A stretch of DNA of 64,000 nucleotides from Rhodospira trueperi (GCF_900101965.1 NZ_FNAP01000006.1:124001-188000), one strand, 5' to 3'. Positions 27,118 to 36,631 are shown, numbered from the stretch's first letter. Numbers and translations are program-made. The notes: generated by a model not told the origin, from the letters alone.

Positions 27118-27441
27118 GTCGCGGCATTGCCCGACCCGTCGTAACCCGATGATATTTGACAGTTTTAAGCTTCTGTGACGGCGCCATGACGGACATATGA
27201 CGGCACCGCACAATACGCTTCGATTGCCCGGCGCCTGCACAGCGTGGACAATATCCCGCCATCCGGGCGCGAAACGATCTCTGTCGGCGCGGTCGGGGGC
27301 ACCATGCCGCAACAGGTTCCGGCTTCCGGGATCCTGGAAAACCAAACACGGGCATGGTTCGGCACCTCCGGGAAGAGCCCCCGCGCGAGACGCCCCAACC
27401 GGCGTTCGGGGGACTCCGGAGAGCGGGAGGGAGGATTGGCC
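27118..27441. other. Leader/promoter region of the universal stress protein gene
   Basis: 324 bases. A TTGACA hexamer at 27156-27161 sits in the only AT-rich stretch (TTGACAGTTTTAAGC), but I see no matching -10 at 17 bases. No gene is credible; the frame open upstream of the stress-protein start has no ribosome site. Confidence 0.35.
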
Positions 27442-27963
27442 ATGCTCTTCAGCAGCGCCGTGCCTCGTGAGGAGGTTCATGCCTCCGCGCGCGTGAGTCC
27501 CGACCACCGGACCTTCCTGGTCGTGGTCGATCAAACCCGGGAAATGCAGGCCGCCCTGCGCTTCGCGTGCCGTCGGGCGGTGGCCACGGGTGGCCATGTC
27601 GCCCTGCTCCACGTCAGCCAGCCGGCCGAATTTGAACACTGGATGTTCGTCGGTAAGCGCATGCGTGACGAGGCCCGCGAGAGCGCCGAGGAGGTGCTGC
27701 AGCGCAAGGCCTCTCTGGTGGGGCGCATGACCGGCCGCATGCCGGCCCTGTTCGTTCGTGAGGGCGATGCGACCGACGAGCTGCTCGACCTGTTGGAGGA
27801 GGAGCCGAATATCTCCGTCGTGGTCCTGGCCACCGGCAGCGGCAACGACGGCCCCGGCCCCCTGGTGACGGCCCTGATCGGAAAGCACGCCCATCGCCTG
27901 CGCGTGCCCCTGACACTGGTCCCCGGGCACCTGTCGACGGACGAGATCGACGATCTGGCCTGA
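27442..27963 (+). CDS. Universal stress protein (UspA family)
   Basis: 173 residues. HRTFLVVVDQTREMQAALRFACRRAVATGGHVALLHV is the typical first half, followed by FVREGDATDELLDLLEEEPNISVVVLATGSGNDGPGPLVTALI, which resembles the G-x2-G-x9-G(S/T) ATP-binding end of UspA-type folds in a modified form. The start at 27442 lies 7 bases after GGGAGGGAGG. An N-terminal extension of about 30 residues precedes the domain. It ends 185 bases before convergent fixC; Usp genes often accompany anaerobic or nitrogen-fixation loci. Confidence 0.85.
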   Translation: MLFSSAVPREEVHASARVSPDHRTFLVVVDQTREMQAALRFACRRAVATGGHVALLHVSQPAEFEHWMFVGKRMRDEARESAEEVLQRKASLVGRMTGRMPALFVREGDATDELLDLLEEEPNISVVVLATGSGNDGPGPLVTALIGKHAHRLRVPLTLVPGHLSTDEIDDLA

Positions 27964-28085
27964 CGCGGCAGAAACAAGGCCGTCGGGCTCACTCGACCGA
28001 GCCAAGCGGCGGACTGCCCTCCAGTGAGGGGCGGCTTCGCCCTTTCGGGCGCCGCAGACGGTGCCCGGCGGCATACCAAGCAAAA

Positions 28086-28110
28086 CGGGCGGGAGCCATG
28101 CTCCCGCCCG
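28086..28110 (-). terminator. Intrinsic terminator of the nif/fix leftward operon
   Basis: Perfect 10-bp stem CGGGCGGGAG (28086-28095) and CTCCCGCCCG (28101-28110) with a 5-base loop. Read leftward it follows the fixC stop by 37 bases and is trailed by TTTTGCTT. It may also stop transcription of the convergent stress-protein gene. Confidence 0.8.
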
Positions 28111-28147
28111 ATTCTCAAACCCGATCAGGTGCCCGATCAGGTCATGG

Positions 28148-29449
28148 CTATCGCCACGCCCGGCCCAGCTTCACCAGGTCGACCACCAGTCCGCGCAGCT
28201 TCCGGGTGCTGCGGAACGAGGCCATGACGGCCCGCTCCTTGTCGAGCTTGGGCACGCCGTCCACGCGCAGCATGGTTTCCGCCGCGTGGGTGATGAGGCG
28301 GGGGTAGTCGGTGAAGAAGTGCTTGTTGGTCTCCAGGATCTGGGGCAGGCGACGGTACTTCTTCAGGTCGCGCAGAACGAAGCTGTCCTCCAGCGCCTTG
28401 CGGTAGGCCTTCAGGGTGGCCGCCGTCATCGGCTTGCCGGCCTTCTTGGCGGCGATGATGGTTTCGGCGGCCAGACGGCCGGAGGTCATGGCGAGGTTGG
28501 AGCCCTCGCGGTGCATGGCGTTCAGGAACTGCGCGGCGTCGCCGGCCATCACCCAGCCGTCGCCGTGCACCTGCGGCACCGCGTGATACCCGCCCTCGGG
28601 CAGCATGTGGGCGGCGTATTCCTTGGATTCGCCGCCGGCGATCAGGGGCGCGATGGCCGGGTGCTGCTTGAACCGTTCCAGCAGGAAGTACGGCCGAACC
28701 TGACTCTTGGCGAAGTCGCTGATCAGGCAGCCGATGCCCACCGACAGGCTGTCGCCGTTGGTGTAGAGGAACCCGGTGCCGGTCATGCCGGCGGTGATGG
28801 TGCCGGCGGCCTCGATCACCACGCCCTCGTTGCCCTTCAGGTTGAAGCGGGCGTCGATGGTCTCGCGCGGCATGAAGATGGTTTCCTTGACGCCGAGCGC
28901 CACCTCCTGCGGCTTCAGTTCCGGGCGCAGTCCGGCGCGGCTGCTGACCAGGGCGTTCACGCCGTCGGCCAGCACCACGACATCGGCGGTCACCTCGCCG
29001 TCGTCGCGGTCCACCTTGACGCCGATCACCTTGCCGGACGTGTCGCGCAGCAGGTCCGTCACCGTGGTTTCGCAGATGATCAGCGCGCCGGCTTCCTTCA
29101 CCTTGGAACTGAACCACTTGTCGAACTGGGCGCGGATGATGGTGTAGCGGTTCGGCCGCTCCTCGTTGAACTGGTCCGAACGGAAGTGCGAGCCGACGTA
29201 GGCGTGGTCGTCCAGCATCCACATGCGCTGTTCAATGATGTGGCGTTCCAGCGGTGCGCTGTCGCGGAAGTCGGGGATCACCCGTTCCACCGCGTCGGCG
29301 TACAGAATGGCGCCCTGGACGTTCTTGGCGCCGGGGTACTCGCCGCGCTCGATCTGCAACACGGACAGTCCGGCGCGGGCCATCACCAAGGCGGCGCTGT
29401 TGCCGGCCGGCCCGGCTCCGACCACGATGGCGTCGAAATGCTCGGTCAT
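28148..29449 (-). CDS. fixC: Electron-bifurcating flavoprotein-quinone oxidoreductase FixC
   Basis: 433 residues related to ETF-quinone oxidoreductase. The N-terminal FAD-binding motif is [20 protein letters not shown] (GAGPAG at residues 11-16), followed by [15 protein letters not shown], and the C-terminal part holds [33 protein letters not shown]. With FixAB it takes electrons from NADH, bifurcating them to quinone and to a low-potential acceptor that reduces nitrogenase. It is the last gene of the leftward operon; a terminator follows, and fixX, usually next, is absent. Confidence 0.95.
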   Translation of the reverse strand: MTEHFDAIVVGAGPAGNSAALVMARAGLSVLQIERGEYPGAKNVQGAILYADAVERVIPDFRDSAPLERHIIEQRMWMLDDHAYVGSHFRSDQFNEERPNRYTIIRAQFDKWFSSKVKEAGALIICETTVTDLLRDTSGKVIGVKVDRDDGEVTADVVVLADGVNALVSSRAGLRPELKPQEVALGVKETIFMPRETIDARFNLKGNEGVVIEAAGTITAGMTGTGFLYTNGDSLSVGIGCLISDFAKSQVRPYFLLERFKQHPAIAPLIAGGESKEYAAHMLPEGGYHAVPQVHGDGWVMAGDAAQFLNAMHREGSNLAMTSGRLAAETIIAAKKAGKPMTAATLKAYRKALEDSFVLRDLKKYRRLPQILETNKHFFTDYPRLITHAAETMLRVDGVPKLDKERAVMASFRSTRKLRGLVVDLVKLGRAWR

Positions 29450-29539
29450 GCTTTCAGGTCTCCGTGAGGCCGGCGGCTCGGTGGAGAACCGCCGGGGTAT
29501 CGCGGGCCGGGATCAGGCCCCTTGGGTGTTGTCGGTCTT

Positions 29540-30631
29540 TCAGCCGGCCAGCCGGTCGACGGAAAGGCGCTTGCGGAAGGCCTCCGTCAACGCGGGCAGG
29601 ATCTCCAGCGCGTCGCCGATGATGCCGTGATGGGCAAAGTCGAAAATCGGCGCGTTGGGGTCGCTGTTGATGGCCAGGATCTGATCGGCGCCCTCGGACC
29701 CGACGCGGTGCTGAATGGCACCCGAGATACCGGCGGCGATGTACAGGCGCGGCCGGATGGTCTTGCCGGTCTGGCCGATCTGCCGGTCGGCGGTCATCCA
29801 TCCTTTCTGCACCAGCGGACGCGAGCAGCCGTATTCGGCCCCCAGCACCTGGGCGAGGTCGATCACCAGCTGGATGTTTTCCGGGCGCTGCAGGCCCATG
29901 CCGCCGGCGACGACGATGTCGGCGTAGGCCAACTGGGCCTGATTGGTGTCGGAGTCCGGAATGAAGTCCAGCACCTTGGTGACGATCTCGTCCTCGACCA
30001 TGCCCAGGCTCTCGCGCACCACCTCGCCGCTGCGGCTGCGGTCCGGGTCGCCCATGGCCATGACGCGCGGACGCACCGTGCTCATCTGCGGCCGGGCGGC
30101 GCGGGTCATGATGGTGCACAGCAGCGAACCGCCGAAGGTCGGGCGCGTCGCCGCCAGCGACTTGTCGGCGTCGATGGCCAATTCGGTGCAGTCGGCGGTC
30201 AGGCCGGTCTGCAACGTGGTGGCCACGGCACCGGCGAGGTCACGCCCCAGCGTGGTGGCGCCGAGCATCAGGATCTCGGGCTTGTGCTTGTTGACCAGAT
30301 CGGTCATCGCCTTGGTGTAGGGCTCGTTGCGGTATTCGGCCAGCAACGGGTCCTCAACGGCATAGACGCGGTTGGCGCTGTAGTGGAACGCCTCGGCGAT
30401 GGCTTGGTCCGTGCCCTCGGCCTTGGGGCCGAGCACGACGCCGCACAGATCGACGCCCAGGGCGTCGGCCAGCTTGCGGCCCTCGGTCAGCAGTTCCCAG
30501 GACACGGGATGGACGCGGCCGTGTTCCAGTTCCACGAACACCCAGACGTTCTTGTACGCCTTCAGGTGCTCGGGCAGCTCGGTGGTCTTCGCGCGACCCT
30601 TGGCCGGGGGAGCAGCGGGGGGTTGGGCCAT
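29540..30631 (-). CDS. fixB: Electron transfer flavoprotein alpha subunit FixB
   Basis: 363 residues. The N-terminal domain starts [28 protein letters not shown], and the C-terminal FAD domain has [41 protein letters not shown] and [23 protein letters not shown], the ETF alpha signature. A Pro/Ala-rich 18-residue lead precedes the domain. It lies 30 bases after fixA and 90 bases before fixC in the same operon. Confidence 0.96.
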   Translation of the reverse strand: MAQPPAAPPAKGRAKTTELPEHLKAYKNVWVFVELEHGRVHPVSWELLTEGRKLADALGVDLCGVVLGPKAEGTDQAIAEAFHYSANRVYAVEDPLLAEYRNEPYTKAMTDLVNKHKPEILMLGATTLGRDLAGAVATTLQTGLTADCTELAIDADKSLAATRPTFGGSLLCTIMTRAARPQMSTVRPRVMAMGDPDRSRSGEVVRESLGMVEDEIVTKVLDFIPDSDTNQAQLAYADIVVAGGMGLQRPENIQLVIDLAQVLGAEYGCSRPLVQKGWMTADRQIGQTGKTIRPRLYIAAGISGAIQHRVGSEGADQILAINSDPNAPIFDFAHHGIIGDALEILPALTEAFRKRLSVDRLAG

Positions 30632-30661
30632 GATTTCGGTCTCCTTCTGGCTCGGGCCGGC

Positions 30662-31525
30662 TTACGCGCTGGTCGATTGTGGGGCCATGACTTTCAGCAA
30701 TCCCGCGTCCTCGGCCAGCATCGTTTCGATGGCGGCGGTGGCGAGGCTGGCGGGCGAGCCGTCATCGGCCTTGATCATCTTTGCCTTCTCGGCGCGGGGC
30801 TGCGGCGCGAACACCTTGCTCACCTTGGTGGGCGAGCCCTTCATGCCGCACTTGCCCAGATCCTCGACCCCGGCGGCCTCCGCGTTCCAGGTGATGATCT
30901 CGGCCCGCTCGGAGCGCAGCACGTCGGGCAGCGAGCCCCGACGCATCTCGTTGCTGGCCTCCAGCATGGTGATGAGGCACGGCAGCTTGGTCTTCAGCAC
31001 CTGTACGCCGCCCTCGGCGCGGCGATGGACGCAGATTTCCCGGGCCTCCAGGTCGATGGAGGGAATGGCCGAGACGTACGTCAGCTGGTTGAGACCCATG
31101 CGTCGGGCGATGCCGGGGCCGACCTGGGCGGTGTCGCCGTCGATGGTCTGCTTGCCGGTGAACACCAGATCAACCGGGTGCTGGGAATCCAGCTTCTGGA
31201 TCGCCGACGTCAACGCGTAGGAGGTGGCCAGCGTATCGGCGCCCGCGAAGAAGCGGTCGGACAGCAGAATGGCCTCGTCGGCGCCATGGCCCAGGGCCTT
31301 GCGGAGCGCCGAGACGGCCATGGGCGGCCCCATGGTTAGCACCGTGACCTTGCCCCCCAGTTGATCGCGCAGCCGCAGCGCGGCCTCCAGCGCGAACAGG
31401 TCATAGGGATTGATGATCGTCGGCACGCCCTGGCGCATGATGGTGTTGGTCACCGGATGCACGCTGATCTGGGCACTGTCGGGCACCTGCTTGATGCAGA
31501 CGACCATGTTCGGGCCTTGGCTCAT
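30662..31525 (-). CDS. fixA: Electron transfer flavoprotein beta subunit FixA
   Basis: 287 residues. Starts MSQGPNMVVCIKQVPDSAQISV, with LTMGPPMAVSALRKALGHGADEAILLSDRFFAGADTLATS (FAD/AMP-binding loop typical of EtfB) and GKQTIDGDTAQVGPGIARRMG. The start at 31525 follows GGGAGAG; a longer frame exists upstream but overlaps nifW. It forms the bifurcating heterodimer with FixB. Confidence 0.96.
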   Translation of the reverse strand: MSQGPNMVVCIKQVPDSAQISVHPVTNTIMRQGVPTIINPYDLFALEAALRLRDQLGGKVTVLTMGPPMAVSALRKALGHGADEAILLSDRFFAGADTLATSYALTSAIQKLDSQHPVDLVFTGKQTIDGDTAQVGPGIARRMGLNQLTYVSAIPSIDLEAREICVHRRAEGGVQVLKTKLPCLITMLEASNEMRRGSLPDVLRSERAEIITWNAEAAGVEDLGKCGMKGSPTKVSKVFAPQPRAEKAKMIKADDGSPASLATAAIETMLAEDAGLLKVMAPQSTSA

Positions 31526-31530
31526 CGGGC

Positions 31531-31857
31531 TCACTCTCCCCTGGGTGTTGATTGGGACGGGGACAGCGCCTCCAGGGGAATGAAGGCGCGGCCGGCTCCG
31601 TCGGTGTGTTGCCGGAACACCGCGAACACCTTTTCGCGGCGGGCGTCCGAGTGGACGAAGTCCTCGTGTGCGCGCGCGAGACAATCGCGTAGGGTATCAC
31701 GATCTGGTTCCGAATGCGCGGCGGCATACTCGCCGAAGCGCTTCATGATGTGCAGCCGGTTGACGGCCACCACGGCCGGGTCGAACGGCACGTCGAGGGC
31801 CTCGAAGAACTCCTCGGCGGCGGACAGGCCGGCCAGTTGCTCCAGCGCGCCCGTCAC
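31531..31857 (-). CDS. nifW: Nitrogenase stabilising/protective protein NifW
   Basis: 108 residues with the NifW pattern [39 protein letters not shown] and [18 protein letters not shown]. NifW associates with the MoFe protein during maturation and helps protect it from oxygen. Its ATG overlaps the nifV stop (ATGA, 31854-31857), and fixA follows after 5 bases. Confidence 0.94.
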   Translation of the reverse strand: MTGALEQLAGLSAAEEFFEALDVPFDPAVVAVNRLHIMKRFGEYAAAHSEPDRDTLRDCLARAHEDFVHSDARREKVFAVFRQHTDGAGRAFIPLEALSPSQSTPRGE

Positions 31858-33035
31858 TGCACCGTCTCCGGCTCAAGGGTCACGGCGTGCCATGCGCGCA
31901 GGTCCTCGGCCTCGGGGGCCTGCTTGCCGCGCAGGTAGTGCGCGCGCAACAGCGGCACCATGCGCGCGGCCTGCCCCGGGGCCATCGTCAGACCCAGCGT
32001 CTCGCAGGCGTGGGCCAGCCCGGCGGCGCCGGTGTGCTTGCCGACGACCAGGCGGTGGGCGCGGCCCAGGCGGCCCGGCTCCAGGCCGGTATAAGTGCCC
32101 GGATCGCGCAGCAGGCCCTGGACGTGGATGCCGCTTTCGTGGGTGAACACGCCGTCGCCGACCACGCTCTTGCCCACCGGCACGGGGCGGCCGGCGGCGG
32201 CGGCCACCAGGGCGGCCAGCGCGGGCAGGTGCACCGCGTCAACCCCGGTGTCGCGGCCGTACAGGGCGTCCAGGGCAACCGCCACCTCTTCCAGCGCGGC
32301 GTTGCCAGCGCGTTCACCGAGCCCGACGACTGTGGTGCTGACATGGGTGGCCCCGCCCCTGACGGCGGCCAGGGAGTTGGCGCAGGCCATCCCCAGGTCA
32401 TCGTGGGCGTGGATTTCAAGGTCCATGTCGGTCAAGGCTCGCATCCGTGTAAAGGCGTCCCGGGTTGAAAACGGGTCCAGCATGCCCAACGTGTCGGCAT
32501 AGCGGAAACGCTGTGCGCCGGCCCGCTCTGCGGTCTCGATCACGCGTGCAACGAAATCAGGATCGGCGCGGGAGGCATCCTCGCCGCCCACGCTGACTCG
32601 CAATCCATGGTCCCGTGCCCGACGGACCACCCGATCCAGTTCGCGCAGCACCCAGTCACGCGAACGGCCCAGCTTGCCCTTGATCTGGCGATCAGAGACC
32701 GGGGCCGACACATGCACCATTGCGGCGCAACATGCAAGCGCCGCATCAAGGTCGGTGTCGGAAAGCCGACACCAGACGAAGGCGGTCGCGCGCAGCGGCA
32801 GGGCCAGAATGGCGCGGATGTCCTCCTGCTCTTCAGGACCCATGGCGGGAATCCCGACTTCCAGTTCCGGGACACCGGCCCGATCCAGGGCGGTGGCGAT
32901 GGCCAGTTTCTCGTTACGACTGAAGGCCACGCCGGCGGTCTGTTCGCCGTCGCGCAACGTGGTGTCGGTCAGGATCACCGGCGACTCCGAGGCTTCGGCG
33001 CGGGCGGCCTCGGCGGCGGATCGGAAACAGGTCAT
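31854..33035 (-). CDS. nifV: Homocitrate synthase NifV
   Basis: Condenses acetyl-CoA and 2-oxoglutarate to homocitrate, the organic ligand of the iron-molybdenum cofactor. The 393 residues contain [18 protein letters not shown] (metal-binding R-D), [60 protein letters not shown] (H-x-H metal ligands, GLGERAGN) and [16 protein letters not shown], all diagnostic of the homocitrate synthase branch. It comes 28 bases after the IscA-like gene. Confidence 0.96.
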   Translation of the reverse strand: MTCFRSAAEAARAEASESPVILTDTTLRDGEQTAGVAFSRNEKLAIATALDRAGVPELEVGIPAMGPEEQEDIRAILALPLRATAFVWCRLSDTDLDAALACCAAMVHVSAPVSDRQIKGKLGRSRDWVLRELDRVVRRARDHGLRVSVGGEDASRADPDFVARVIETAERAGAQRFRYADTLGMLDPFSTRDAFTRMRALTDMDLEIHAHDDLGMACANSLAAVRGGATHVSTTVVGLGERAGNAALEEVAVALDALYGRDTGVDAVHLPALAALVAAAAGRPVPVGKSVVGDGVFTHESGIHVQGLLRDPGTYTGLEPGRLGRAHRLVVGKHTGAAGLAHACETLGLTMAPGQAARMVPLLRAHYLRGKQAPEAEDLRAWHAVTLEPETVQ

Positions 33036-33063
33036 GGACGCGTCCTTCCTTGGTCCGATCCGG

Positions 33064-33378
33064 TCAGGCCGACTTGGCGCAACTGCACCGGCCGGCGGCG
33101 TTGGGGTTGTCGAACACGAACCCGGCGCCGCGTTCGTCCTCGACGAAGTCGACCGTGGTGCCGGTCAACAGGGGCGCGCTCTCCGGATCGACGAAGATGG
33201 ACAGGTCGTCGAAGGTGGTGACGGCGTCGCCGTCCTCCGCCCCGGCGGCCAGCCCCAGCCGGTATTGCAGCCCGGCGCAGCCGCCGGCGGCGACGACAAT
33301 CCTCAATCCGCGCGCCGCTTCGGAGCGGCTGACGGCACCGCGGATGACGGTCTGAGCCGTCTCGGTCAGGGACAGCAT
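33064..33378 (-). CDS. IscA/HesB-type iron-sulfur carrier of the nif operon
   Basis: 104-residue A-type iron-sulfur carrier. The three conserved cysteines are C34 ([10 protein letters not shown]), C98 and C100 (GRCSCAKSA). The start at 33378 has GGAGG 8 bases upstream and is 39 bases after the predicted sigma-54 transcription start. As first gene of the leftward nif/fix operon it probably feeds clusters into nitrogenase proteins (the NifIscA role). Confidence 0.92.
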   Translation of the reverse strand: MLSLTETAQTVIRGAVSRSEAARGLRIVVAAGGCAGLQYRLGLAAGAEDGDAVTTFDDLSIFVDPESAPLLTGTTVDFVEDERGAGFVFDNPNAAGRCSCAKSA

Positions 33379-33425
33379 GGCGAAGGCCTCCCGAGCAGGA
33401 ACACACAACAGCGATGGACGGCACC

Positions 33426-33444
33426 GCAGCAATTTGCGTGCCAC
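33426..33444 (-). promoter_or_regulatory. Sigma-54 promoter of the leftward nif/fix operon
   Basis: On the minus strand the sequence is GTGGCACGCAAATTGCTGC, a near-perfect -24/-12 element (TGGCAC-N5-TTGC, GG and GC separated by 10). The expected start near 33417 leaves a leader of about 38 bases to the ATG at 33378. Confidence 0.88.
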
Positions 33445-33508
33445 TCGGGCGACGCGCGGAAATCCGCGCCGAATCACGAATGCGACTCACCGACAGAACG
33501 CGGCGACG

Positions 33509-33524
33509 TGTCGGTGTTGCGACA
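33509..33524. promoter_or_regulatory. NifA-type upstream activator site 1 (TGT-N10-ACA)
   Basis: TGTCGGTGTTGCGACA fits the NifA consensus exactly. It is centred about 100 bases from the leftward start point and about 109 bases from the rightward one. Confidence 0.8.
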
Positions 33525-33539
33525 ATGCGACCACGGCCG

Positions 33540-33555
33540 TGTCGGGGGATGGACA
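33540..33555. promoter_or_regulatory. NifA-type upstream activator site 2 (TGT-N10-ACA)
   Basis: TGTCGGGGGATGGACA also fits TGT-N10-ACA and lies 31 bases (about three helical turns) from site 1, on the same face of the DNA, between the two divergent sigma-54 promoters. Confidence 0.72.
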
Positions 33556-33598
33556 GGACGACGAAATTCTAATGCTTTGAAATAGAACGATTCTGCGG

Positions 33599-33615
33599 TT
33601 GGCATCGGGATTGCT
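33599..33615 (+). promoter_or_regulatory. Sigma-54 promoter of nifB
   Basis: TTGGCATCGGGATTGCT has GG and GC separated by exactly 10 bases (consensus TGGCAC-N5-TTGC). The predicted start near 33626 is 27 bases before the nifB ATG. Confidence 0.85.
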
Positions 33616-33652
33616 GGTGGGGGAGTTGTCCCGCATCGTCAGGGAGACCGAC

Positions 33653-35182
33653 ATGACCACGATGCCGCGCCTACCCCTTGCCGGCCTGGAGGCCGTCACC
33701 ACCACCCGCGATCTGCGCGCCGCGTTGGCGCGGCCGATGCCGACCGTCGGCCAACCGATCCGCGTGCCGCACAACAAGCGCCGCGAGGCGACCGGCGGCG
33801 CGCGCCGCGAGGGGGCCGGCCTGTCTCCGGCGATCTGGGAAAAGGTCAAGGAGCATCCCTGCTACTCCGAGCAGGCCCACCACCACTTCGCGCGCATGCA
33901 TGTGGCGGTGGCCCCCGGCTGCAACATCCAGTGCAACTACTGCAATCGGAAGTTCGACTGCGCCAACGAGAGCCGGCCGGGCGTGGTCTCCGAGCGCCTG
34001 ACCCCGGAACAGGCGGTGGAGAAGGTGCGCGCCGTCGCCGCGCGGCTGCCCCAACTGTCCGTCGTCGGGATCGCCGGCCCGGGCGATTCGCTGCACAACG
34101 CGCCGCGCACCCTGAAAACGCTTGAGCTGCTGCGGGCCGAAGTGCCGGACCTGACGCTGTGCCTGTCGACCAACGGACTGGCGCTGCCCGATCATGTGGA
34201 CGCGCTCAAGGCTCTCGACGTGCATCACGTCACCATCACCCTGAACGCCCTCGACCCGGAGATCGGCGCCGAGATCTACCCCTGGATCGCCCACGACCAC
34301 CGCCGCTGGCGCGGGGTGGAGGCCGCCCGCATCCTGCTGGAGCGCCAGATGGAGGGCCTGGAACGCGCGGTCGCGGCCGGCATCCTGGTCAAGATCAACT
34401 CGGTCATGATCCCGGGGATCAACGACGGCCACCTGGAAGAGGTGAACCGGGTGGTGCGCGAAAAGGGGGCATTCCTGCACAACGTGATGCCGCTGATCTC
34501 GGACCCGGCGCACGGGACCCACTTCGGCCTGACCGGCCAGCGCGGCCCGACTCCGGTTGAGGTTCAGACGCTGCGGGACTCGCTGGGCAACGATGCCCGC
34601 CTGATGCGCCATTGCCGCCAGTGTCGCGCCGATGCCGTCGGCATGCTGGGCGAGGACGGCTGCGGCGACGGCGGCGGCGCGGACGCCACCTCGCCGACGG
34701 TGGATGCCGAGGCCCGCGCCGCCTATCGCGCGCTGGTCGCGGACAGTCGCGCCGAGCAGGCCGCCGAAGCAGCGCGCGCCGACGCCGTGGCCGAGGCCGT
34801 TGCGCCGGCCGGGGACCGCCGCATGGTGGCCGTGTGCTCGCGCGGCGGCGGACGCGTCAATTTGCACTTCGGCAAGGCGACCGAGTTCCATGTCTACGAG
34901 GTCGGCGCCGAGGGCGTGCGCTTCGCCGGCATCCGCCGCGCCGACAACTACTGTCTGGGCGGTTCCGGCGACGCCGAGCGGATGACGACGATTCTGTCCG
35001 TGCTGGAGGGCATCGACGCCGTCCTGTGCGTCAAGATCGGCACCGGGCCGCGCCGCCGGCTGGAGGCGGCCGGCATCGCCGCGCACGAAATCCCCGGCCA
35101 CGACCTGATCGAACCGGCGGTGGCGGACTGGTACGCCGCCACCGCGCAGCCTGACACGGCGCCGGCCGCGCGCCGCGCCTGA
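33653..35182 (+). CDS. nifB: Nitrogenase cofactor biosynthesis protein NifB (radical SAM plus NifX-like domain)
   Basis: 509 residues. The radical SAM motif is C90-x3-C94-x2-C97 in APGCNIQCNYCNRKFDCANE; GIAGPGDSLHN and LNALDPEIGAEIYPWI are further NifB signatures, and MRHCRQCRADAVGMLGEDG closes the core. After a linker of about 60 Ala/Glu-rich residues comes a NifX/NafY-like cofactor-binding domain (MVAVCSRGGGRVNLHFGKATEFHVYEV). NifB builds NifB-co, the 8Fe-9S-C precursor of FeMo-co. The ATG at 33653 follows AGGGAGA. First gene of the rightward operon. Confidence 0.97.
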   Translation: MTTMPRLPLAGLEAVTTTRDLRAALARPMPTVGQPIRVPHNKRREATGGARREGAGLSPAIWEKVKEHPCYSEQAHHHFARMHVAVAPGCNIQCNYCNRKFDCANESRPGVVSERLTPEQAVEKVRAVAARLPQLSVVGIAGPGDSLHNAPRTLKTLELLRAEVPDLTLCLSTNGLALPDHVDALKALDVHHVTITLNALDPEIGAEIYPWIAHDHRRWRGVEAARILLERQMEGLERAVAAGILVKINSVMIPGINDGHLEEVNRVVREKGAFLHNVMPLISDPAHGTHFGLTGQRGPTPVEVQTLRDSLGNDARLMRHCRQCRADAVGMLGEDGCGDGGGADATSPTVDAEARAAYRALVADSRAEQAAEAARADAVAEAVAPAGDRRMVAVCSRGGGRVNLHFGKATEFHVYEVGAEGVRFAGIRRADNYCLGGSGDAERMTTILSVLEGIDAVLCVKIGTGPRRRLEAAGIAAHEIPGHDLIEPAVADWYAATAQPDTAPAARRA

Positions 35183-35216
35183 GCACCCAAATCCATAGAC
35201 GAAGGAGACCCGTTCC

Positions 35217-35411
35217 ATGGCCTACAAGATCCTGGGATCCCAGTGCACCGTCTGCGGCGCCTGCGAGTTCGAATGTCCGACCGGCGCCATTTCCATGAAG
35301 GGCGACACCTACAAGATCGACCCGGCGACCTGCACCGAGTGCGAGGGCCACTTCGACGCGCCCCAGTGCGAAGCCGTGTGTCCGATGCCCGGCACCTGCG
35401 TTCCGGCCTGA
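35217..35411 (+). CDS. fdxN: 2[4Fe-4S] ferredoxin, FdxN type
   Basis: 64 residues with two cysteine sets: C10, C13, C16, C20 (C-x2-C-x2-C-x3-C-P) and C39, C42, C51, C55, the second with the 8-residue insertion typical of ferredoxins encoded next to nifB. It may donate electrons to nitrogenase or to NifB. GAAGGAG precedes the ATG at 35217. It follows nifB by 34 bases. Confidence 0.94.
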   Translation: MAYKILGSQCTVCGACEFECPTGAISMKGDTYKIDPATCTECEGHFDAPQCEAVCPMPGTCVPA

Positions 35412-35428
35412 GCACGGCGAGGCACCCC

Positions 35429-35752
35429 ATGGCCGAGACCACGGAACAGCCTTCGGGCGGGGACGACGGGCTGGTCGAGATCGATCAGCCCCCGGTCTTC
35501 GAGCCCGGAACCAAGGTGCGCGCCCGCGCTCGGGTGCGCGACGACGGCACCACCGCCGGCGCCCGCATCGGCGACGTGCTGGTGGAGGTCGGCGATGTCG
35601 GCTATGTGCGCAGCGTCGGGGCCTTCCTGCAACGCCACTGGATCTACGACGTCGATTTCGTCCGCACCCTGCGCGTGGTCGGCATGCGCGCCCACGAACT
35701 GGAAAGCGCCGAGGGTGATCCGCCCCCAGCCCAAGAGGACACCGCGACATGA
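35429..35752 (+). CDS. nifZ: Nitrogenase maturation protein NifZ
   Basis: 107 residues with the NifZ core FEPGTKVRARARVRDDGTTAGARIGDVLVEVGDVGYVRSVGAFLQRHWIYDVDFVRTLRVVGMRAHELE. NifZ helps form the second P-cluster of the MoFe protein. The start at 35429 is 17 bases after the ferredoxin stop; a longer frame upstream overlaps that gene and is rejected. Its stop overlaps nifT by ATGA. Confidence 0.92.
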   Translation: MAETTEQPSGGDDGLVEIDQPPVFEPGTKVRARARVRDDGTTAGARIGDVLVEVGDVGYVRSVGAFLQRHWIYDVDFVRTLRVVGMRAHELESAEGDPPPAQEDTAT

Positions 35753-35961
35753 AGATCACCATCCGCAAGGTGGCGAGTGGTTACGAAGCCTACGTGCCCA
35801 AGAAGGATCTGGAGGAACGCGTCACGGCCACCGAAAAGCCGGACCTGTGGGGCGGTTGGATCGAGCTGGCCAACGGCTGGCGCTTCGAGATGCCCGAGAT
35901 GCCGGCCGACACGCCCCTGCCCCTGACCCTGGACGCGCGGCGGATCAGCACCGGGGATTGA
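35749..35961 (+). CDS. nifT: NifT/FixU family protein
   Basis: 70 residues: MKITIRKVASGYEAYVPKKDLEERVTATEKPDLWGGWIELANGWRFEMP, the NifT/FixU pattern. Its role in nitrogen fixation is not established. It overlaps nifZ and closes the rightward nif operon; repeat family C follows 15 bases after its stop. Confidence 0.92.
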   Translation: MKITIRKVASGYEAYVPKKDLEERVTATEKPDLWGGWIELANGWRFEMPEMPADTPLPLTLDARRISTGD

Positions 35962-35975
35962 TCCCGAGTCCGTTT

Positions 35976-36021
35976 GATTGGGATCCGAATGGAGGCCGGC
36001 TGGCCGTCGGGCAGCCGCCCG
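35976..36021. repeat. Dispersed repeat, family C copy 1
   Basis: GATTGGGATCCGAATGGAGG and the following 25 bases match 47394-47438 at 39 of 45 positions. Located between the nifT stop and convergent bolA. Confidence 0.75.
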
Positions 36022-36034
36022 TTTCCGGGTCGCG

Positions 36035-36382
36035 CTACGCGGGGGGGCGCGCGGGCGCCGCTTCGGCGGGCGTGCGCGCCCGGATGGACAGCGCGTGCAC
36101 CCGCTCGCGCAGTTCCTCCGTCAGGAGATCGTTGACCATGCGGTGGCGTTCCACCCGCGACTTTCCGGCAAAGGCCTCTGACACCACCTCGACCGTGAAG
36201 TGGGTTTCGCCCCGCCCGTCCAGCGGCGCGTGACCCTGCGCCGCGCCGCGTTCGGCCAGCGCCGCCATGCGCGCGCCGTGTCCGGCGTGGCGGCGGGAGT
36301 CGTCCGACACCGTCAGGGCCACGGGGCGCAGGGCGTCGGCAATCTTGAGTTCGATGCGGTCGCGGATGCTGGCGGAGGGCAT
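36035..36382 (-). CDS. BolA family protein
   Basis: 115 residues with the BolA fold signature: RDRIELKIADALRPVALTVSDDSRRHAGH, then GETHFTVEVVSEAFAGKSRVERHRMVNDLLTEELRERVHALSIRARTP. BolA proteins partner monothiol glutaredoxins in iron-sulfur trafficking and regulation. The start at 36382 follows GGGAGAG; the frame is open upstream but has no good site. It converges on the nif operon. Confidence 0.93.
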   Translation of the reverse strand: MPSASIRDRIELKIADALRPVALTVSDDSRRHAGHGARMAALAERGAAQGHAPLDGRGETHFTVEVVSEAFAGKSRVERHRMVNDLLTEELRERVHALSIRARTPAEAAPARPPA

Positions 36383-36631
36383 GCCGTCACTCTCCCTTGG
36401 CGGTGTCGCACGCCATATGGCGGCCCCGCCGGATCGGATCAAGGGAATCCGCCGCACAGGCACCAGACGATCCTGTTGGGATGAGAGCAATTCCGGACCG
36501 ATCCGGGCTGGTTCGCGACCATGATTCGCGTGGACTGCAAAGGGCTTGGGCGCGTTGGGTGACCCTGGTGCCATCCGGATGATCCGTTGGCAGTGGAGGG
36601 CGGCCGGCCGAAGGGTACCGATCCCGGGCTC

